The notes beneath the pieces were generated by a model. That model was not told the origin of the DNA and did not search any database. It worked only from the letters and a program-made list of their open reading frames with translations. A program made the position numbers and the translations under genes. Positions 43,475 through 53,126 of a stretch of 64,000 nucleotides of DNA are shown here, piece after piece. Source of the DNA: Ruegeria sp. HKCCD7303 (GTDB lineage: Bacteria; Pseudomonadota; Alphaproteobacteria; Rhodobacterales; Rhodobacteraceae); contig NZ_WVRE01000003.1 in NCBI RefSeq assembly GCF_013111185.1, positions 310,001 to 374,000 of the forward strand, given 5' to 3'. Numbering within the stretch: the first letter of the stretch is position 1; each line of letters opens with the position of its first letter.

Positions 43475-45015
43475 TCTTCCCCTCCCAATACGGCAGAGAT
43501 GTAGTTTTCAGGCGCAAACAACTGGCCTGCCGTTTTGCTTGTGTATTCCAATGCAGGGCCCGCAAACAGGGTCAGAAGGATCAGACCTGCCACCAACCCA
43601 AACACGGCTGTGATAGCAAGGCCCGGTTGCGGTTCCGGGGCAACCGGTGCGGGTACCTCTTCACCATCGACAGGGTCTTCTACGGTAACCACCTGCGTGT
43701 CGTGGCTTTTCCAGAAGATCAATGTGCCCGCGCGCGCCAGCCCAACAATGGTGACAAAAGATCCGATCAGAATAACAGCCCAGACCGCAGTTGCGTCCGA
43801 TGCATCCCGCGACGCGTCCAATACCAGCAACTTGCCGATGAAGCCTGAAAGTGGCGGCATACCTGCCATCGCGATGGCCCCGACAAAGAACAGGGCCGAG
43901 ATCAGGCCGCTTTGCGGCATGGGCGTTGTTGGTGCAATTGCCCCGCCGCGACGCTCCATCACCAGATCAGCAACAAGGAACAACAGCGCAGTCGCCAAGG
44001 TCGAGTGGAACACATAATAGAGTGCTGCAGCCGTCGCATCTGGCGTGAATTGTGAGATCGCGATCAGCAAGGTCCCCATCGAGGCGATGGCGCAAAACGC
44101 AACCATGCGAGCTATGTGTTGCGATCCCAAAATTCCGATGGCCCCAACGGCCAAAGTCACAAGCGCTGCGGGTTGCAGCCAATCGCCCACCAAACCTTGC
44201 GTCGCTTCGACCTCGGGTCCGAAGGCCAGCGTATACATGCGAATGATCGAGTAAGCACCAACTTTGGTCATGATGGCAAATAGGGCAGCCACGGGTAATG
44301 GCGCATTGGCGTAGCTGGCTGGAAGCCAGAAATGCAGCGGCAAAACGGCGGCCTTGATACAGAACACCAAAAGCAGAAGCACCGCGCCAACCCGCAAAAG
44401 GGCGGTGTCCTCGGCGGGGATTTCGGCAACGCGCACAGCGATATCTGCCATGTTCAGCGTACCGGTGACGCCATAGATTGTCCCCAAGGCAAACAGGAAC
44501 AGGGTCGAACCCAAGAGGTTGTACGCAACATATTGCACGCCGGATTTTAACCGGACCGAACCGCCTCCATGGGTCATCAAACCGTAAGAGGCGATTAGAA
44601 GGACCTCGAAGAAAACGAACAGGTTGAACGCATCGCCTGTCAGGAAAGCTCCGCAGACGCCCATAAGCTGGAAATGGAACAGCGCGTGGAAATGTTTGCC
44701 GCGCTCATCCCAGCCCGACGCGATGGCATAAAGCACAATCGGCAGGGCTAGCAGTGCCGTTAGCAGAACCATCATGGCCGACAGCCTGTCCAGCACCATG
44801 ACGATGCCGAATGGCGCTGGCCAGTTGCCAAGCTCGTAGACCAGAATTTCACCGCCCGAAGCTTGCGCGGTAATGGTCAGCGCTATGCCAAGCAGGGCAA
44901 TAACGCCCGAGACCGAGAAGATACGCTGCAGGTCCAGATGATAGCGCAGGACCATGATGATAAACGGGGCCAGGATCGCGGGAAGGACGATCGGCGCAAC
45001 GATCCAGTGGTTCAT
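43471..45015 (-). CDS. mnhD: Na+(K+)/H+ antiporter subunit D
   Basis: This 514-residue protein is a proton-translocating subunit related to complex I NuoM/N. It has about fourteen membrane helices. The conserved Glu in FFEVLLIASYGLM and Lys in CIKAAVLPLHFWLP mark the proton path. The C-terminal 80 residues carry an acidic hydrophilic stretch (EDPVDGEEVPAPVAPEP) before a last helix, a modest extension over shorter forms. It sits between mnhC and mnhE. Confidence 0.95.
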   Translation of the reverse strand: MNHWIVAPIVLPAILAPFIIMVLRYHLDLQRIFSVSGVIALLGIALTITAQASGGEILVYELGNWPAPFGIVMVLDRLSAMMVLLTALLALPIVLYAIASGWDERGKHFHALFHFQLMGVCGAFLTGDAFNLFVFFEVLLIASYGLMTHGGGSVRLKSGVQYVAYNLLGSTLFLFALGTIYGVTGTLNMADIAVRVAEIPAEDTALLRVGAVLLLLVFCIKAAVLPLHFWLPASYANAPLPVAALFAIMTKVGAYSIIRMYTLAFGPEVEATQGLVGDWLQPAALVTLAVGAIGILGSQHIARMVAFCAIASMGTLLIAISQFTPDATAAALYYVFHSTLATALLFLVADLVMERRGGAIAPTTPMPQSGLISALFFVGAIAMAGMPPLSGFIGKLLVLDASRDASDATAVWAVILIGSFVTIVGLARAGTLIFWKSHDTQVVTVEDPVDGEEVPAPVAPEPQPGLAITAVFGLVAGLILLTLFAGPALEYTSKTAGQLFAPENYISAVLGGEE

Positions 45016-45371
45016 GCGTCTTCTCCCGGCGCGTCTACGCTGTCCTGTGGGCTCATGTCGATATGGTCATCCTTCGAGGACAAATAAGCCGAGAGCGCGA
45101 TCATCACGATTACGGCTGTCATTCCAAAAGAAATCACGATGGCCGTCAGCACCAGCGCCTGTGGCAGCGGGTCGGTATAGGGCACGTCTTCGTATTTGTT
45201 CAGAACGGCAGGCGCATTCAGCGCGAGTCGCCCGGTGGCAAACAAGAACACGTTCACAGCATAGGTGATGAGTGACAGGCCCAGAATGACCGGGAATGTC
45301 CGACGACGCAGGATCAGGAAAATCCCGGCGGCGGTCATAATGCCTACGGCAGAGGCTACGAGCGCTTCCAT
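45012..45371 (-). CDS. mnhC: Na+(K+)/H+ antiporter subunit C
   Basis: This 119-residue protein is a NuoK-like subunit with three membrane helices (about 3-22, 30-48 and 78-102), the ILGLSLITYAVNVFLF segment and the DPLPQALVLTAIVI motif. It overlaps mnhA by 1 base and mnhD by 4 bases. Confidence 0.94.
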   Translation of the reverse strand: MEALVASAVGIMTAAGIFLILRRRTFPVILGLSLITYAVNVFLFATGRLALNAPAVLNKYEDVPYTDPLPQALVLTAIVISFGMTAVIVMIALSAYLSSKDDHIDMSPQDSVDAPGEDA

Positions 45372-48241
45372 CAGGCCTGCTCCTTCTCTTTGTCTTCATC
45401 TTCAGAGGAATCCCGCAGCGGGTTGATATCCATTGGGAATTCCTGCGCCATGCCCGGCCGCCAGGCAAAGCGTGACAGGCTGTCCAGCGCGAGCATCACC
45501 GCCCCAAGAACGGCGAGAAAGACGCCCACGTCAAACAGCATGGCCGTGGCCCACTCGAACTCTTCCAGCGGCGGCCAGTTGATGTAGCCAAAATCGCTGG
45601 TCAGGAAGGGGCGTTCGTTGAACCAGGCCCCCAATCCGGTCGCCGCAGCTATCAGCACGCCCCAGCCGATAGTTCCGTGATAGTAGAACCTTTGCCGTTC
45701 GATGGCCCAGGTGTAACCGCTGGCCATGTACTGCATCAGGAACGCAATCGCGACAATCAAGCCCGCGATGAAGCCACCCCCGGGTTGGTTATGTCCGCGG
45801 AAGAAGATGTAGGCGCCCACCATCAATGCGATTGGCATCATGACGCGAGTGACCACAACCATCATCAGCGGATGTGAGTCCCCAGATTGAGGCCAGTGCG
45901 GTTTGCGGTTCAGCAAATAGCCGCGCACATTTGTACCCAGAACCGCTTCGGTCAGGGCAAAGATGATCAGCGCCGCGATGCCCAGTACGATGATCTCGCC
46001 AAAGGTATCAAAGCCCCGGAAGTCGACCAGAATGACGTTCACGACGTTCGTGCCGCCACCACCTTTGTAGGAGTTCGCCAAATGGAAGTCCGAGATCGTT
46101 GGGAACGCGAAATCCCGCAGCATGATCGCGTAGATCAGTGCGCCGGTCCCGATGCCCGCGACGACAGAAATCGCAGCGTCTCGCCACCGCCGTGCGGCTG
46201 AACTGTCCCACGGCGTTTCCGTGGGCAGAAAGTTCAGCGACAGCAGAAGCAGGATCATGGTTACAACTTCAACCGAGATTTGCGTCAGCGCCAAGTCCGG
46301 CGCGGATAGATAGTTGAAGGCGACTGACACGATCAGGCCCACAACGCCAATCAGAACAAGCGAGAGCAGGCGGTTGCGGTGGAACCACATGATGCCCAGC
46401 GTCGCGCCGACCAGACAGAGCCAGCCGACGATCGGGATGATTTGCGCAGGCAGTGGAACGCGGGTTTCAACCCCAATGGTACCGGTCGAATAGGCGTAGT
46501 AGCCCAGCCCGACCGTAAAGGCGATGAAGATGATCGCATAACGGCTGAGGACACCGTTGTGCAGCTCATCCGTAACCCATTGGCTGAGGCGCGTGAAGGC
46601 GTGGATGATGGTTTCGAATATCACCTTGGCTTCAGGGCGAGGTAGGGCATTCCAAAGCTGCTCTCCGCGTTTGTGCATCGACAGCAGGAACAGACCGCCC
46701 AGCGTTGCTACGATCGACATGTACAGCGCGGGCACAAAGCCGTGCCACAGTTTAAGCGAATAGTATGGCAGCTTTTCCCCACCGATCACAGCGCTGGACA
46801 CCACGGCGACCAACGGACCGACAATGGCGGCTGAATAGAGACCGATCAGAACGACCAGCACGACAAGGAAAGCGGGGGCAATCCAAAGCCCAACCGGCGG
46901 ATCATGCGGATGTGCAGGGTAATCGTCGCGCTGCGGGCCAAGGAACACGTGGCTCACGAAACGGAAGGAATAAGCTGCGGAAAACAGAGATGCGAGCAAG
47001 GCCAGGCCCGGCACCAGATAGGCTGAGTTCAGCCATGTGGTGTGCACGGTTTCTTCCAGCATCATCTCTTTCGACAAGAAGCCGTTCAGGGGTGGCAAAC
47101 CAGCCATTGAAAGCGCGGCGATGGTGCCGATTGTGAAGGTGATCGGCATCAAATGACGCAAACCGCCCAACCGCTTGACGTCGCGTGTTCCGGTCTCATG
47201 ATCGACAATCCCAGCTGTCATAAACAGCGCTGCCTTGAAGGTCGCGTGGTTGATGATGTGGAACACCGCTGCCACGGCTGCGAATTTCGTGCCGAAACCC
47301 AGCAACATGGTGATCAGGCCCAGATGCGACACAGTCGAAAACGCCAGCAGCGCTTTCAGGTCATCCTTGAACAGCGCAATCACCGCGCCCAGCAACATCG
47401 TCACCAGACCGGTAGTGGCCACGATATAGAACCACGCATCCGTCCCGGCCAAAACCGGCCACATCCGCGCCATTAGGAACAGACCGGCCTTCACCATGGT
47501 GGCCGAGTGCAGATAAGCAGATACGGGTGTCGGTGCCGCCATCGCGTGCGGTAGCCAGAAATGGAAAGGGAACTGCGCCGATTTGGTGAAAGCGCCCAGC
47601 AGGATCAGGATCAGTGCGGGAAGGTAGTAGGGCGAAGCTTGGATCAGCTCTTTGTTCTGTAGAATGACACTCAGGTCATATGAGCCCACGATGTTTCCCA
47701 GGATCAGCATCCCGGCGATCATTGCCAACCCGCCGCCTCCGGTGACGGCCAGCGCCATCCGCGCACCTTGACGGCCTTCGGGCAGGTGCTTCCAATAACC
47801 GATCAGCAGGAACGAGCTGAGCGATGTAAGTTCCCAGAAAATAAGCAAAAGCAGGATGTTGTCTGACAGAACAATCCCGACCATAGCACCCTGAAACAAT
47901 AGCAGATAAGTGTAGAACTGCCCCATCGGATCTTCGCGCGACAGGTAGAACCGCGCGTAAAGGATGATCAGCAGACCGATACCCAATATCAGTAGGGCGA
48001 ACAGAAAGCCCAACCCGTCCAACATGAAGTTGGCATTCAGGCCAAGACCGGGAATCCAATCGAAGCGGGCGGTCACGACGTCTCCGCGCATGACCGATGG
48101 GATGTGGATCAGCAAACCCATTAGGGCAAGAAACGTGGTTAACGCCGCAGCGGATGCTGCCGCGTTTCTGCCTGCTCGGATCAGCAGAGCAGGGAATACA
48201 GCACCAAGGAAAGGAAGGGCCGCGATAAGGAATAGGGACAA
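45371..48241 (-). CDS. mnhA: Na+(K+)/H+ antiporter fused subunit A/B
   Basis: This 956-residue protein joins the NuoL-like subunit A to subunit B, as in PhaAB and MrpA of Gram-negative bacteria. The Glu of IFWELTSLSSFLLIG and the Lys of AFTKSAQFPFHFWLPHAM are in the proton path. Extra helices with VSVAFNYLSAPDLALTQ follow. The end has the MnhB signature GHNQPGGGFIAGLIVA. I chose the TTG at 48241, since CGGAG lies 8 bases upstream and the family begins there; a start further upstream (48421 or 48397) would add an uncharacteristic extension. First gene of the operon. Confidence 0.93.
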   Translation of the reverse strand: MSLFLIAALPFLGAVFPALLIRAGRNAAASAAALTTFLALMGLLIHIPSVMRGDVVTARFDWIPGLGLNANFMLDGLGFLFALLILGIGLLIILYARFYLSREDPMGQFYTYLLLFQGAMVGIVLSDNILLLLIFWELTSLSSFLLIGYWKHLPEGRQGARMALAVTGGGGLAMIAGMLILGNIVGSYDLSVILQNKELIQASPYYLPALILILLGAFTKSAQFPFHFWLPHAMAAPTPVSAYLHSATMVKAGLFLMARMWPVLAGTDAWFYIVATTGLVTMLLGAVIALFKDDLKALLAFSTVSHLGLITMLLGFGTKFAAVAAVFHIINHATFKAALFMTAGIVDHETGTRDVKRLGGLRHLMPITFTIGTIAALSMAGLPPLNGFLSKEMMLEETVHTTWLNSAYLVPGLALLASLFSAAYSFRFVSHVFLGPQRDDYPAHPHDPPVGLWIAPAFLVVLVVLIGLYSAAIVGPLVAVVSSAVIGGEKLPYYSLKLWHGFVPALYMSIVATLGGLFLLSMHKRGEQLWNALPRPEAKVIFETIIHAFTRLSQWVTDELHNGVLSRYAIIFIAFTVGLGYYAYSTGTIGVETRVPLPAQIIPIVGWLCLVGATLGIMWFHRNRLLSLVLIGVVGLIVSVAFNYLSAPDLALTQISVEVVTMILLLLSLNFLPTETPWDSSAARRWRDAAISVVAGIGTGALIYAIMLRDFAFPTISDFHLANSYKGGGGTNVVNVILVDFRGFDTFGEIIVLGIAALIIFALTEAVLGTNVRGYLLNRKPHWPQSGDSHPLMMVVVTRVMMPIALMVGAYIFFRGHNQPGGGFIAGLIVAIAFLMQYMASGYTWAIERQRFYYHGTIGWGVLIAAATGLGAWFNERPFLTSDFGYINWPPLEEFEWATAMLFDVGVFLAVLGAVMLALDSLSRFAWRPGMAQEFPMDINPLRDSSEDEDKEKEQA

Positions 48242-48463
48242 GTGCGATACTCCGGTCTGAGCGGTCAGGATGAAGCCTATTTTGTAAAGATATTTCCTAG
48301 GCTGTCCAGATTTTGTAACTTCTTCACTGATAACTAGCGAAACATTTAACTGTACGGTAGCCCTGTGAAAAAATGACGCAATCTTGATCCTGTGCATAGG
48401 TTTTAAGGCATCCGTTTCCACCCAAATGTGCTAGATGAATGGGCATCGAACAGGAGGCTATCG

Positions 48464-48925
48464 GTGATCGAAAAAGTGAACCGAACCCGAAGGTGGGTGT
48501 TGATCGGCGGTGGTGTCGCGATCGCCGCGGGCTTTGCGATCCGGGAATATCGTTTGATCCCAGAAGATCACGGCGGCGGGCGGATCAGCGTTGAAATGGC
48601 GCATGAACAGGCCCGCGAAGGAAAAATACTGTTGGTCGACATACGAACTCCGCGGGAATGGCGCGCATCGGGCATTGCCGAAGGTGCATCGCCGCTTGAT
48701 ATGCGGCGCGAAGACTTCGTTGAGACCTTGCAGCAGATGACCGGCGGGAGGCTGGATACGCCAGTGGCGCTCATATGTGCGCGGGGGGTGCGCTCAGCGC
48801 GTTTGAGCAACCAACTTATTGCAGCGGGTTTTACCCAGATCATTGACGTGCCCGAGGGTATGCTGGGCTCGGCCGCAGGCCCGGGTTGGGTCAGGGCCGG
48901 GCTGCCGGTTCGAAAGTTTAACTAG
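48464..48925 (+). CDS. Membrane-anchored rhodanese-like protein
   Basis: This 153-residue protein has one N-terminal membrane anchor (about residues 11-26) and a rhodanese domain facing the periplasm, with LLVDIRTPREW near 56-66 and active Cys105 in ICARGVRSARL. The GTG at 48464 has AGGAGG 6 bases upstream, so it is the start. A sulfur or redox role at the membrane is likely, with the acceptor unknown. It may be co-transcribed with the esterase 9 bases downstream. Confidence 0.87.
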   Translation: MIEKVNRTRRWVLIGGGVAIAAGFAIREYRLIPEDHGGGRISVEMAHEQAREGKILLVDIRTPREWRASGIAEGASPLDMRREDFVETLQQMTGGRLDTPVALICARGVRSARLSNQLIAAGFTQIIDVPEGMLGSAAGPGWVRAGLPVRKFN

Positions 48926-48933
48926 GATGCAGG

Positions 48934-49758
48934 ATGATACGAACACTTAGTCTGGCGGCACTCATTGCCGCCGCCGGGCAGGCCGCTTGGGCCGGATGCG
49001 CTGGGCAGGACGCGGTTTGCGAAACACCGATGGGCTCGTATCATCTTGAGTTGCCCGAGGGGGACAACCCTCCGATGGTGGTGTTCCTGCACGGCTATGG
49101 TGGCAGCGGATCGGGCACGATGCGCAATCGCTCGATGGTCGAACCTCTGCTGAAGCGTGGCTATGCGGTTATGGCGCCTGAGGGTTTGGAGCGACCGGAC
49201 CGTGGCGGCACCAAAAGCTGGAACTTTTATCCGGGTTTTGGTGATCGGGACGAAACCGCCTTTCTGACCGAAGTCATGCAAGATGCCGCAGACCGTTTTG
49301 GCGTCGATCCTGATCGGGTTCTGCTGGGTGGATTTTCGGCAGGCGGCTTTATGGTCAACTACCTGGCCTGTTACGCACCGGATACATTCTCCGCTTACGT
49401 ACCGGTGTCCGGAGGGTTCTGGCGTCCGCATCCTGTGACGTGTGAAGGCCCGATCCGCATGTTCCACACCCACGGTTGGACAGACAATGTCGTACCGCTC
49501 GAAGGGCGATTGCTGGGCGGTGGGCGCTTTCAACAAGGCGACATCTTTGCCGGTCTTGAAATCTGGCGTGAAGCCAATGGCTGCCTCGATCACAAACCAA
49601 GCAGTTTCACTGTGACGGACGACTTCATGCGTCGCCGCTGGACCGGTTGCGCCGAAGGCAGCGCGTTAGAATTCGCGCTGTTTCCCGGGGGGCACAATGT
49701 TCCTGCCGGTTGGGCAGACATGATCGTCGATTGGTACGAGGGACTTCCCGGCAGCTGA
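48934..49758 (+). CDS. Secreted polyhydroxybutyrate depolymerase-like esterase
   Basis: This 274-residue alpha/beta hydrolase has a signal peptide (about residues 1-20, ending AAWA). The nucleophile elbow is GGFSAGG near residue 135, and FLHGYGGSG gives the oxyanion region. The HTHGWTDNVVP and GGHNVP segments supply Asp and His. This is the LpqC/feruloyl-esterase type, so the substrate may be a polyester or a feruloyl ester. It ends base-to-base against opgH. Confidence 0.88.
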   Translation: MIRTLSLAALIAAAGQAAWAGCAGQDAVCETPMGSYHLELPEGDNPPMVVFLHGYGGSGSGTMRNRSMVEPLLKRGYAVMAPEGLERPDRGGTKSWNFYPGFGDRDETAFLTEVMQDAADRFGVDPDRVLLGGFSAGGFMVNYLACYAPDTFSAYVPVSGGFWRPHPVTCEGPIRMFHTHGWTDNVVPLEGRLLGGGRFQQGDIFAGLEIWREANGCLDHKPSSFTVTDDFMRRRWTGCAEGSALEFALFPGGHNVPAGWADMIVDWYEGLPGS

Positions 49759-51630
49759 TTATTCTGCCGGGGTCATGTTGCCTTTGCCTTCGACCAGCCG
49801 CTTCAACTCATCCCGATAACGGCGGGCTGATCGAGTGATGGCGGGTTCGCTGAAGTCTTCGCGCATCCCGACCATTCTCCGGGCCGCGCTTGCCGAAACA
49901 CCGCTGAGGGCCGAAAGCGGTATGGCCAGCGCGAGGCTGATGGCAATCGGGGCCAACCAGATCGAAACCAGACCGGACAGGATACCGACGCTCAGCGCGA
50001 TGCCACTGATCGTTTCCAATGCGTGGCACAGCACCAACGTACCGAGCCCATAGCTGCCGCCATCGCGGGCTTGCGGAGACCAGCCGCGTTGGATGCCAAA
50101 GGCCGTGCGGAAGACCGCAATCATCTGCTGCACCATCAGAATAGGCGCGTACAGAATAGAAAGTAGAACCTCGGCCAGGAACGACGTCAGAAACTTGCGC
50201 GCACCACCAAAGTCGGAATAGCGCACACCGCTGAGTGGCAGAGCCAAAACACCCAGCACTTTGGGGGCCAGCAGCATGGCGTACATGACCAGAATAATCA
50301 GCACATGACGGGTTTCCGACATCTCGGGCCATTGGGGGAACAGCGGATTGTCAGGGCTGAAATAGTGTAGGACGGATGCGTCCTGACCTTGACCAATCAG
50401 CGCCCACATCAAGAGCAGTGCGAACCACAAGGGTGACATCAGATATCCGATGGCGCCATGGAACATGTGAAAGCGCGACACAGCGCGGAACCCGGTTGAC
50501 CCCAGCAGTTTCAGGTGTTGCAGGTTGCCCTGACACCAGCGGCGGTCCCGCATGGCATGATCGATGAGGGTGGGTGGTGTTTCTTCGTATGATCCGCGAA
50601 TACGCGGCAGAAAGCGCACGGCCCAACCCGCGCGGCGCAGCAATCCCGCCTCGACAAAATCGTGGCTCATGATCAGCTTGTCCTGACCGCTGAATGAACG
50701 CAGCTTGGGCAGGCCAGCGCTTGTGGCAAAAGCGTTGGTGCGGATGATGGCGTTGTGGCCCCAATAGTTGCCTTCTTGCCCGCACCAGCGCGCCAGACCT
50801 TCGGCAAAGGCGATACCATAGACACCGTTGGCGAATTGCTGCATCCGGGCAAAAACTGACTGCGCGCCAATGAGCTGCGGGTAGCTTTGAATCAATCCCG
50901 CACCGGGATCACGCGCCAACGCATCGGTCAGACGATAGATCGCGCGTCCGGTCATCAGGCTGTCGGCATCCAACACCAGCATCGCATCCCAGTCCGCACC
51001 CCAGCGGCTCACCCAATCGGCGATGTTGCCTACCTTTCGGTCAGTATTCTGTTCACGGCGGCGATAGTACAACTCCAGCCCCGGTGCCAAAGTGGTGCGC
51101 AACGCCTCGACACTGGCCTGTTCCTGCGCTGCTATCTCGGGGTCCCGCGTATCGGAAAGGATGAACATGGCATAGTGGTGCCGCCCACCACGGGTTTGTA
51201 AATCTTCAAGCATGGTGCGGGCGTTGCCCAGTACGTTCCACGGCACCTCGTTGTAAACCGGGGTCAGCAAGGCCACACGCAGCGGCTGCGCGCGATGGCT
51301 TTTTTGGGGACGGTCCTGCCTAGACAGGGACACCATACCCAAAAGCACCGTGCAAAACGTGAAAGTGATCCAGAAAAAGTTGAACGAGATCAGCGCCAGC
51401 AGTATCGCTTCGACCAGATTGATCCCCTCGGCGCTGAACCAGTCACTCATCACCCAGAGCAGACCCAGTGTTGCCGCCATTGCCGGGGAAAACGCCAAAG
51501 CACGCCAGAACCCAGCCGACGAGCCGCGCTTGCCGGAAGGCGCATTCGCATCCCGGAACCGCGCGCTGAAGTTCTGCGCGGGCATCGCCAGAGGGGCTTC
51601 TGGCGGCATGATATGCAGATCGCGGCTCAT
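49759..51630 (-). CDS. opgH: Glucans biosynthesis glucosyltransferase H
   Basis: This 623-residue inner-membrane enzyme (MdoH) makes the backbone of osmoregulated periplasmic glucans from UDP-glucose. The GT2 motifs are visible: LLTPVYNE, LVLDADSLM, the Q-x-x-R-W region RRWCQGN, and about eight membrane helices at both ends. It is shorter than E. coli OpgH (847 residues), as in alphaproteobacteria, lacking a long N-terminal regulatory extension. The ATG at 51630 overlaps the opgG stop by 4 bases. Confidence 0.95.
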   Translation of the reverse strand: MSRDLHIMPPEAPLAMPAQNFSARFRDANAPSGKRGSSAGFWRALAFSPAMAATLGLLWVMSDWFSAEGINLVEAILLALISFNFFWITFTFCTVLLGMVSLSRQDRPQKSHRAQPLRVALLTPVYNEVPWNVLGNARTMLEDLQTRGGRHHYAMFILSDTRDPEIAAQEQASVEALRTTLAPGLELYYRRREQNTDRKVGNIADWVSRWGADWDAMLVLDADSLMTGRAIYRLTDALARDPGAGLIQSYPQLIGAQSVFARMQQFANGVYGIAFAEGLARWCGQEGNYWGHNAIIRTNAFATSAGLPKLRSFSGQDKLIMSHDFVEAGLLRRAGWAVRFLPRIRGSYEETPPTLIDHAMRDRRWCQGNLQHLKLLGSTGFRAVSRFHMFHGAIGYLMSPLWFALLLMWALIGQGQDASVLHYFSPDNPLFPQWPEMSETRHVLIILVMYAMLLAPKVLGVLALPLSGVRYSDFGGARKFLTSFLAEVLLSILYAPILMVQQMIAVFRTAFGIQRGWSPQARDGGSYGLGTLVLCHALETISGIALSVGILSGLVSIWLAPIAISLALAIPLSALSGVSASAARRMVGMREDFSEPAITRSARRYRDELKRLVEGKGNMTPAE

Positions 51631-53126
51631 GTGGTCCAACGGTAAAGCCAGACCTCAGAGGCAGGCTGTTTGTCTTTCAGAAGCTGAGCGCGCAGTTCGA
51701 CATGATTGCGATCTTCAGGCTGGAAAGAAAAGGCCAGACGCAGGCCACCGGTATCGGGATTGCGTTGCAGAACACCTTCAGAAGTTTCGGCATGAGGTGA
51801 GTCAACAAAGATCGAGATCGCGTCGATGTCCTCGAACAGTTCACTGTCTTCAAAGTCGATGACTGCCAGACGACCCTCACCAAAGGTATTTTCGCCCATC
51901 GCGCTGTTGATGACACGCGGCATTGGAGTGCGTTGGGGTTCTTCCCCCCAGATCAGGCGATAGGACAGATCAACTTGACTGCCCGCCGCATAGGGCTCTG
52001 ATGGGCGCCAATAGGCGACGATGTTGTCATAGATTTCCTGATCTGCCGGGATTTCAACCAGCGTCACGGTGCCTTTGCCCCAATCCTGGTTGGGTTCGAC
52101 CCACAGGCCGGGACGTTTGTGATAGTTGGCCTCAAGGTCTGCGTAATCCGAAAACTCGCGCTTGCGTTGCATCAGACCGAAACCACGTGGGTTCGTGTCC
52201 ACAAAAGACGAAATTTGCAGACGGGTCGGATTGGCTAGCGGCCGCCACAGAACTTCGCCTGCGCCATTGCGGATCAGCAGCCCGTCGCTGTCATGAACCG
52301 CCGGGCGGAAATCGTCGAACCGGCTGTGGTTGGTCTGATCGAACAGGAACATCGACGTTCCCGGTGCGATACCGACATGAGACAGATCTTCGCGCGGGAA
52401 CAGCGTTGCCTCAACATCCATGATGCAGTCTGCACCTGCGGTAACGTTGAACCGATAGGCACCGGTCACGCTGGGGCTGTCCATCAGCGCGTGGACGACC
52501 ATATTACGCTGGCCGGGTGCGGGACGTTCCAGCCAGAAGCGGATGAATTCGGGGAACTCCTCACCATCCGGATCGCCGGTTTTCAGCGCCAGACCACGCG
52601 CGGACAGGCCGTAAACCTCGTGCAGACCAATAGCGCGGAAATAGCTGGCTCCCTGCCAGACGCAGAATTCATCTGTCTTGCCGGGGCGGTGCATCTCGGT
52701 CCGAAGGCGCAAGCCCGAAAAGCCAAGCGTGTCGTCGATCGGCAGTTGCGGCACATCTTCGGACTTGTCGAACATGTCCAGATCGAAGGCGACCGGTTTG
52801 GTCATTCCATTCTCAACCGTTTCAACTTTGACAGTGCGCGGGAAATAGAGACCTGGCGTGAAGAAATCGACGTTGAACGGCGTTTCGGTTTCGTACCAAA
52901 GAGCACGATCCAGCCTGAACCGGATCGAGCGGTACTGCTGATAGGTCAGATCCTGCCATTCCTGCGGCACCATCTCGCGTTCTGCATAGGGGCGGCTGGC
53001 CAGGTCGCGGGCCATTTTGATCACATAGTCGCGGTCAAACGGAACCTCACCGCCCGTTGCATAGGCAGACGGGGCAAAGGCCAAGGCGGTCGTCGAGACG
53101 AGGAATGCGCGACGGGTAAAGTTCAT
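51627..53126 (-). CDS. opgG: Glucans biosynthesis protein G
   Basis: This 499-residue periplasmic protein (MdoG/OpgG) takes part in shaping and releasing periplasmic glucans. The signal peptide MNFTRRAFLVSTTALAF with a twin-arginine-like pair suggests export by Tat or Sec. The conserved features FRLDRALW and RFWLERPAPGQRN are present. It lies between opgC and opgH with 4-base overlaps on both sides. OpgD is a close alternative, since both share this fold and OpgD typically has a Tat signal. Confidence 0.93.
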   Translation of the reverse strand: MNFTRRAFLVSTTALAFAPSAYATGGEVPFDRDYVIKMARDLASRPYAEREMVPQEWQDLTYQQYRSIRFRLDRALWYETETPFNVDFFTPGLYFPRTVKVETVENGMTKPVAFDLDMFDKSEDVPQLPIDDTLGFSGLRLRTEMHRPGKTDEFCVWQGASYFRAIGLHEVYGLSARGLALKTGDPDGEEFPEFIRFWLERPAPGQRNMVVHALMDSPSVTGAYRFNVTAGADCIMDVEATLFPREDLSHVGIAPGTSMFLFDQTNHSRFDDFRPAVHDSDGLLIRNGAGEVLWRPLANPTRLQISSFVDTNPRGFGLMQRKREFSDYADLEANYHKRPGLWVEPNQDWGKGTVTLVEIPADQEIYDNIVAYWRPSEPYAAGSQVDLSYRLIWGEEPQRTPMPRVINSAMGENTFGEGRLAVIDFEDSELFEDIDAISIFVDSPHAETSEGVLQRNPDTGGLRLAFSFQPEDRNHVELRAQLLKDKQPASEVWLYRWTT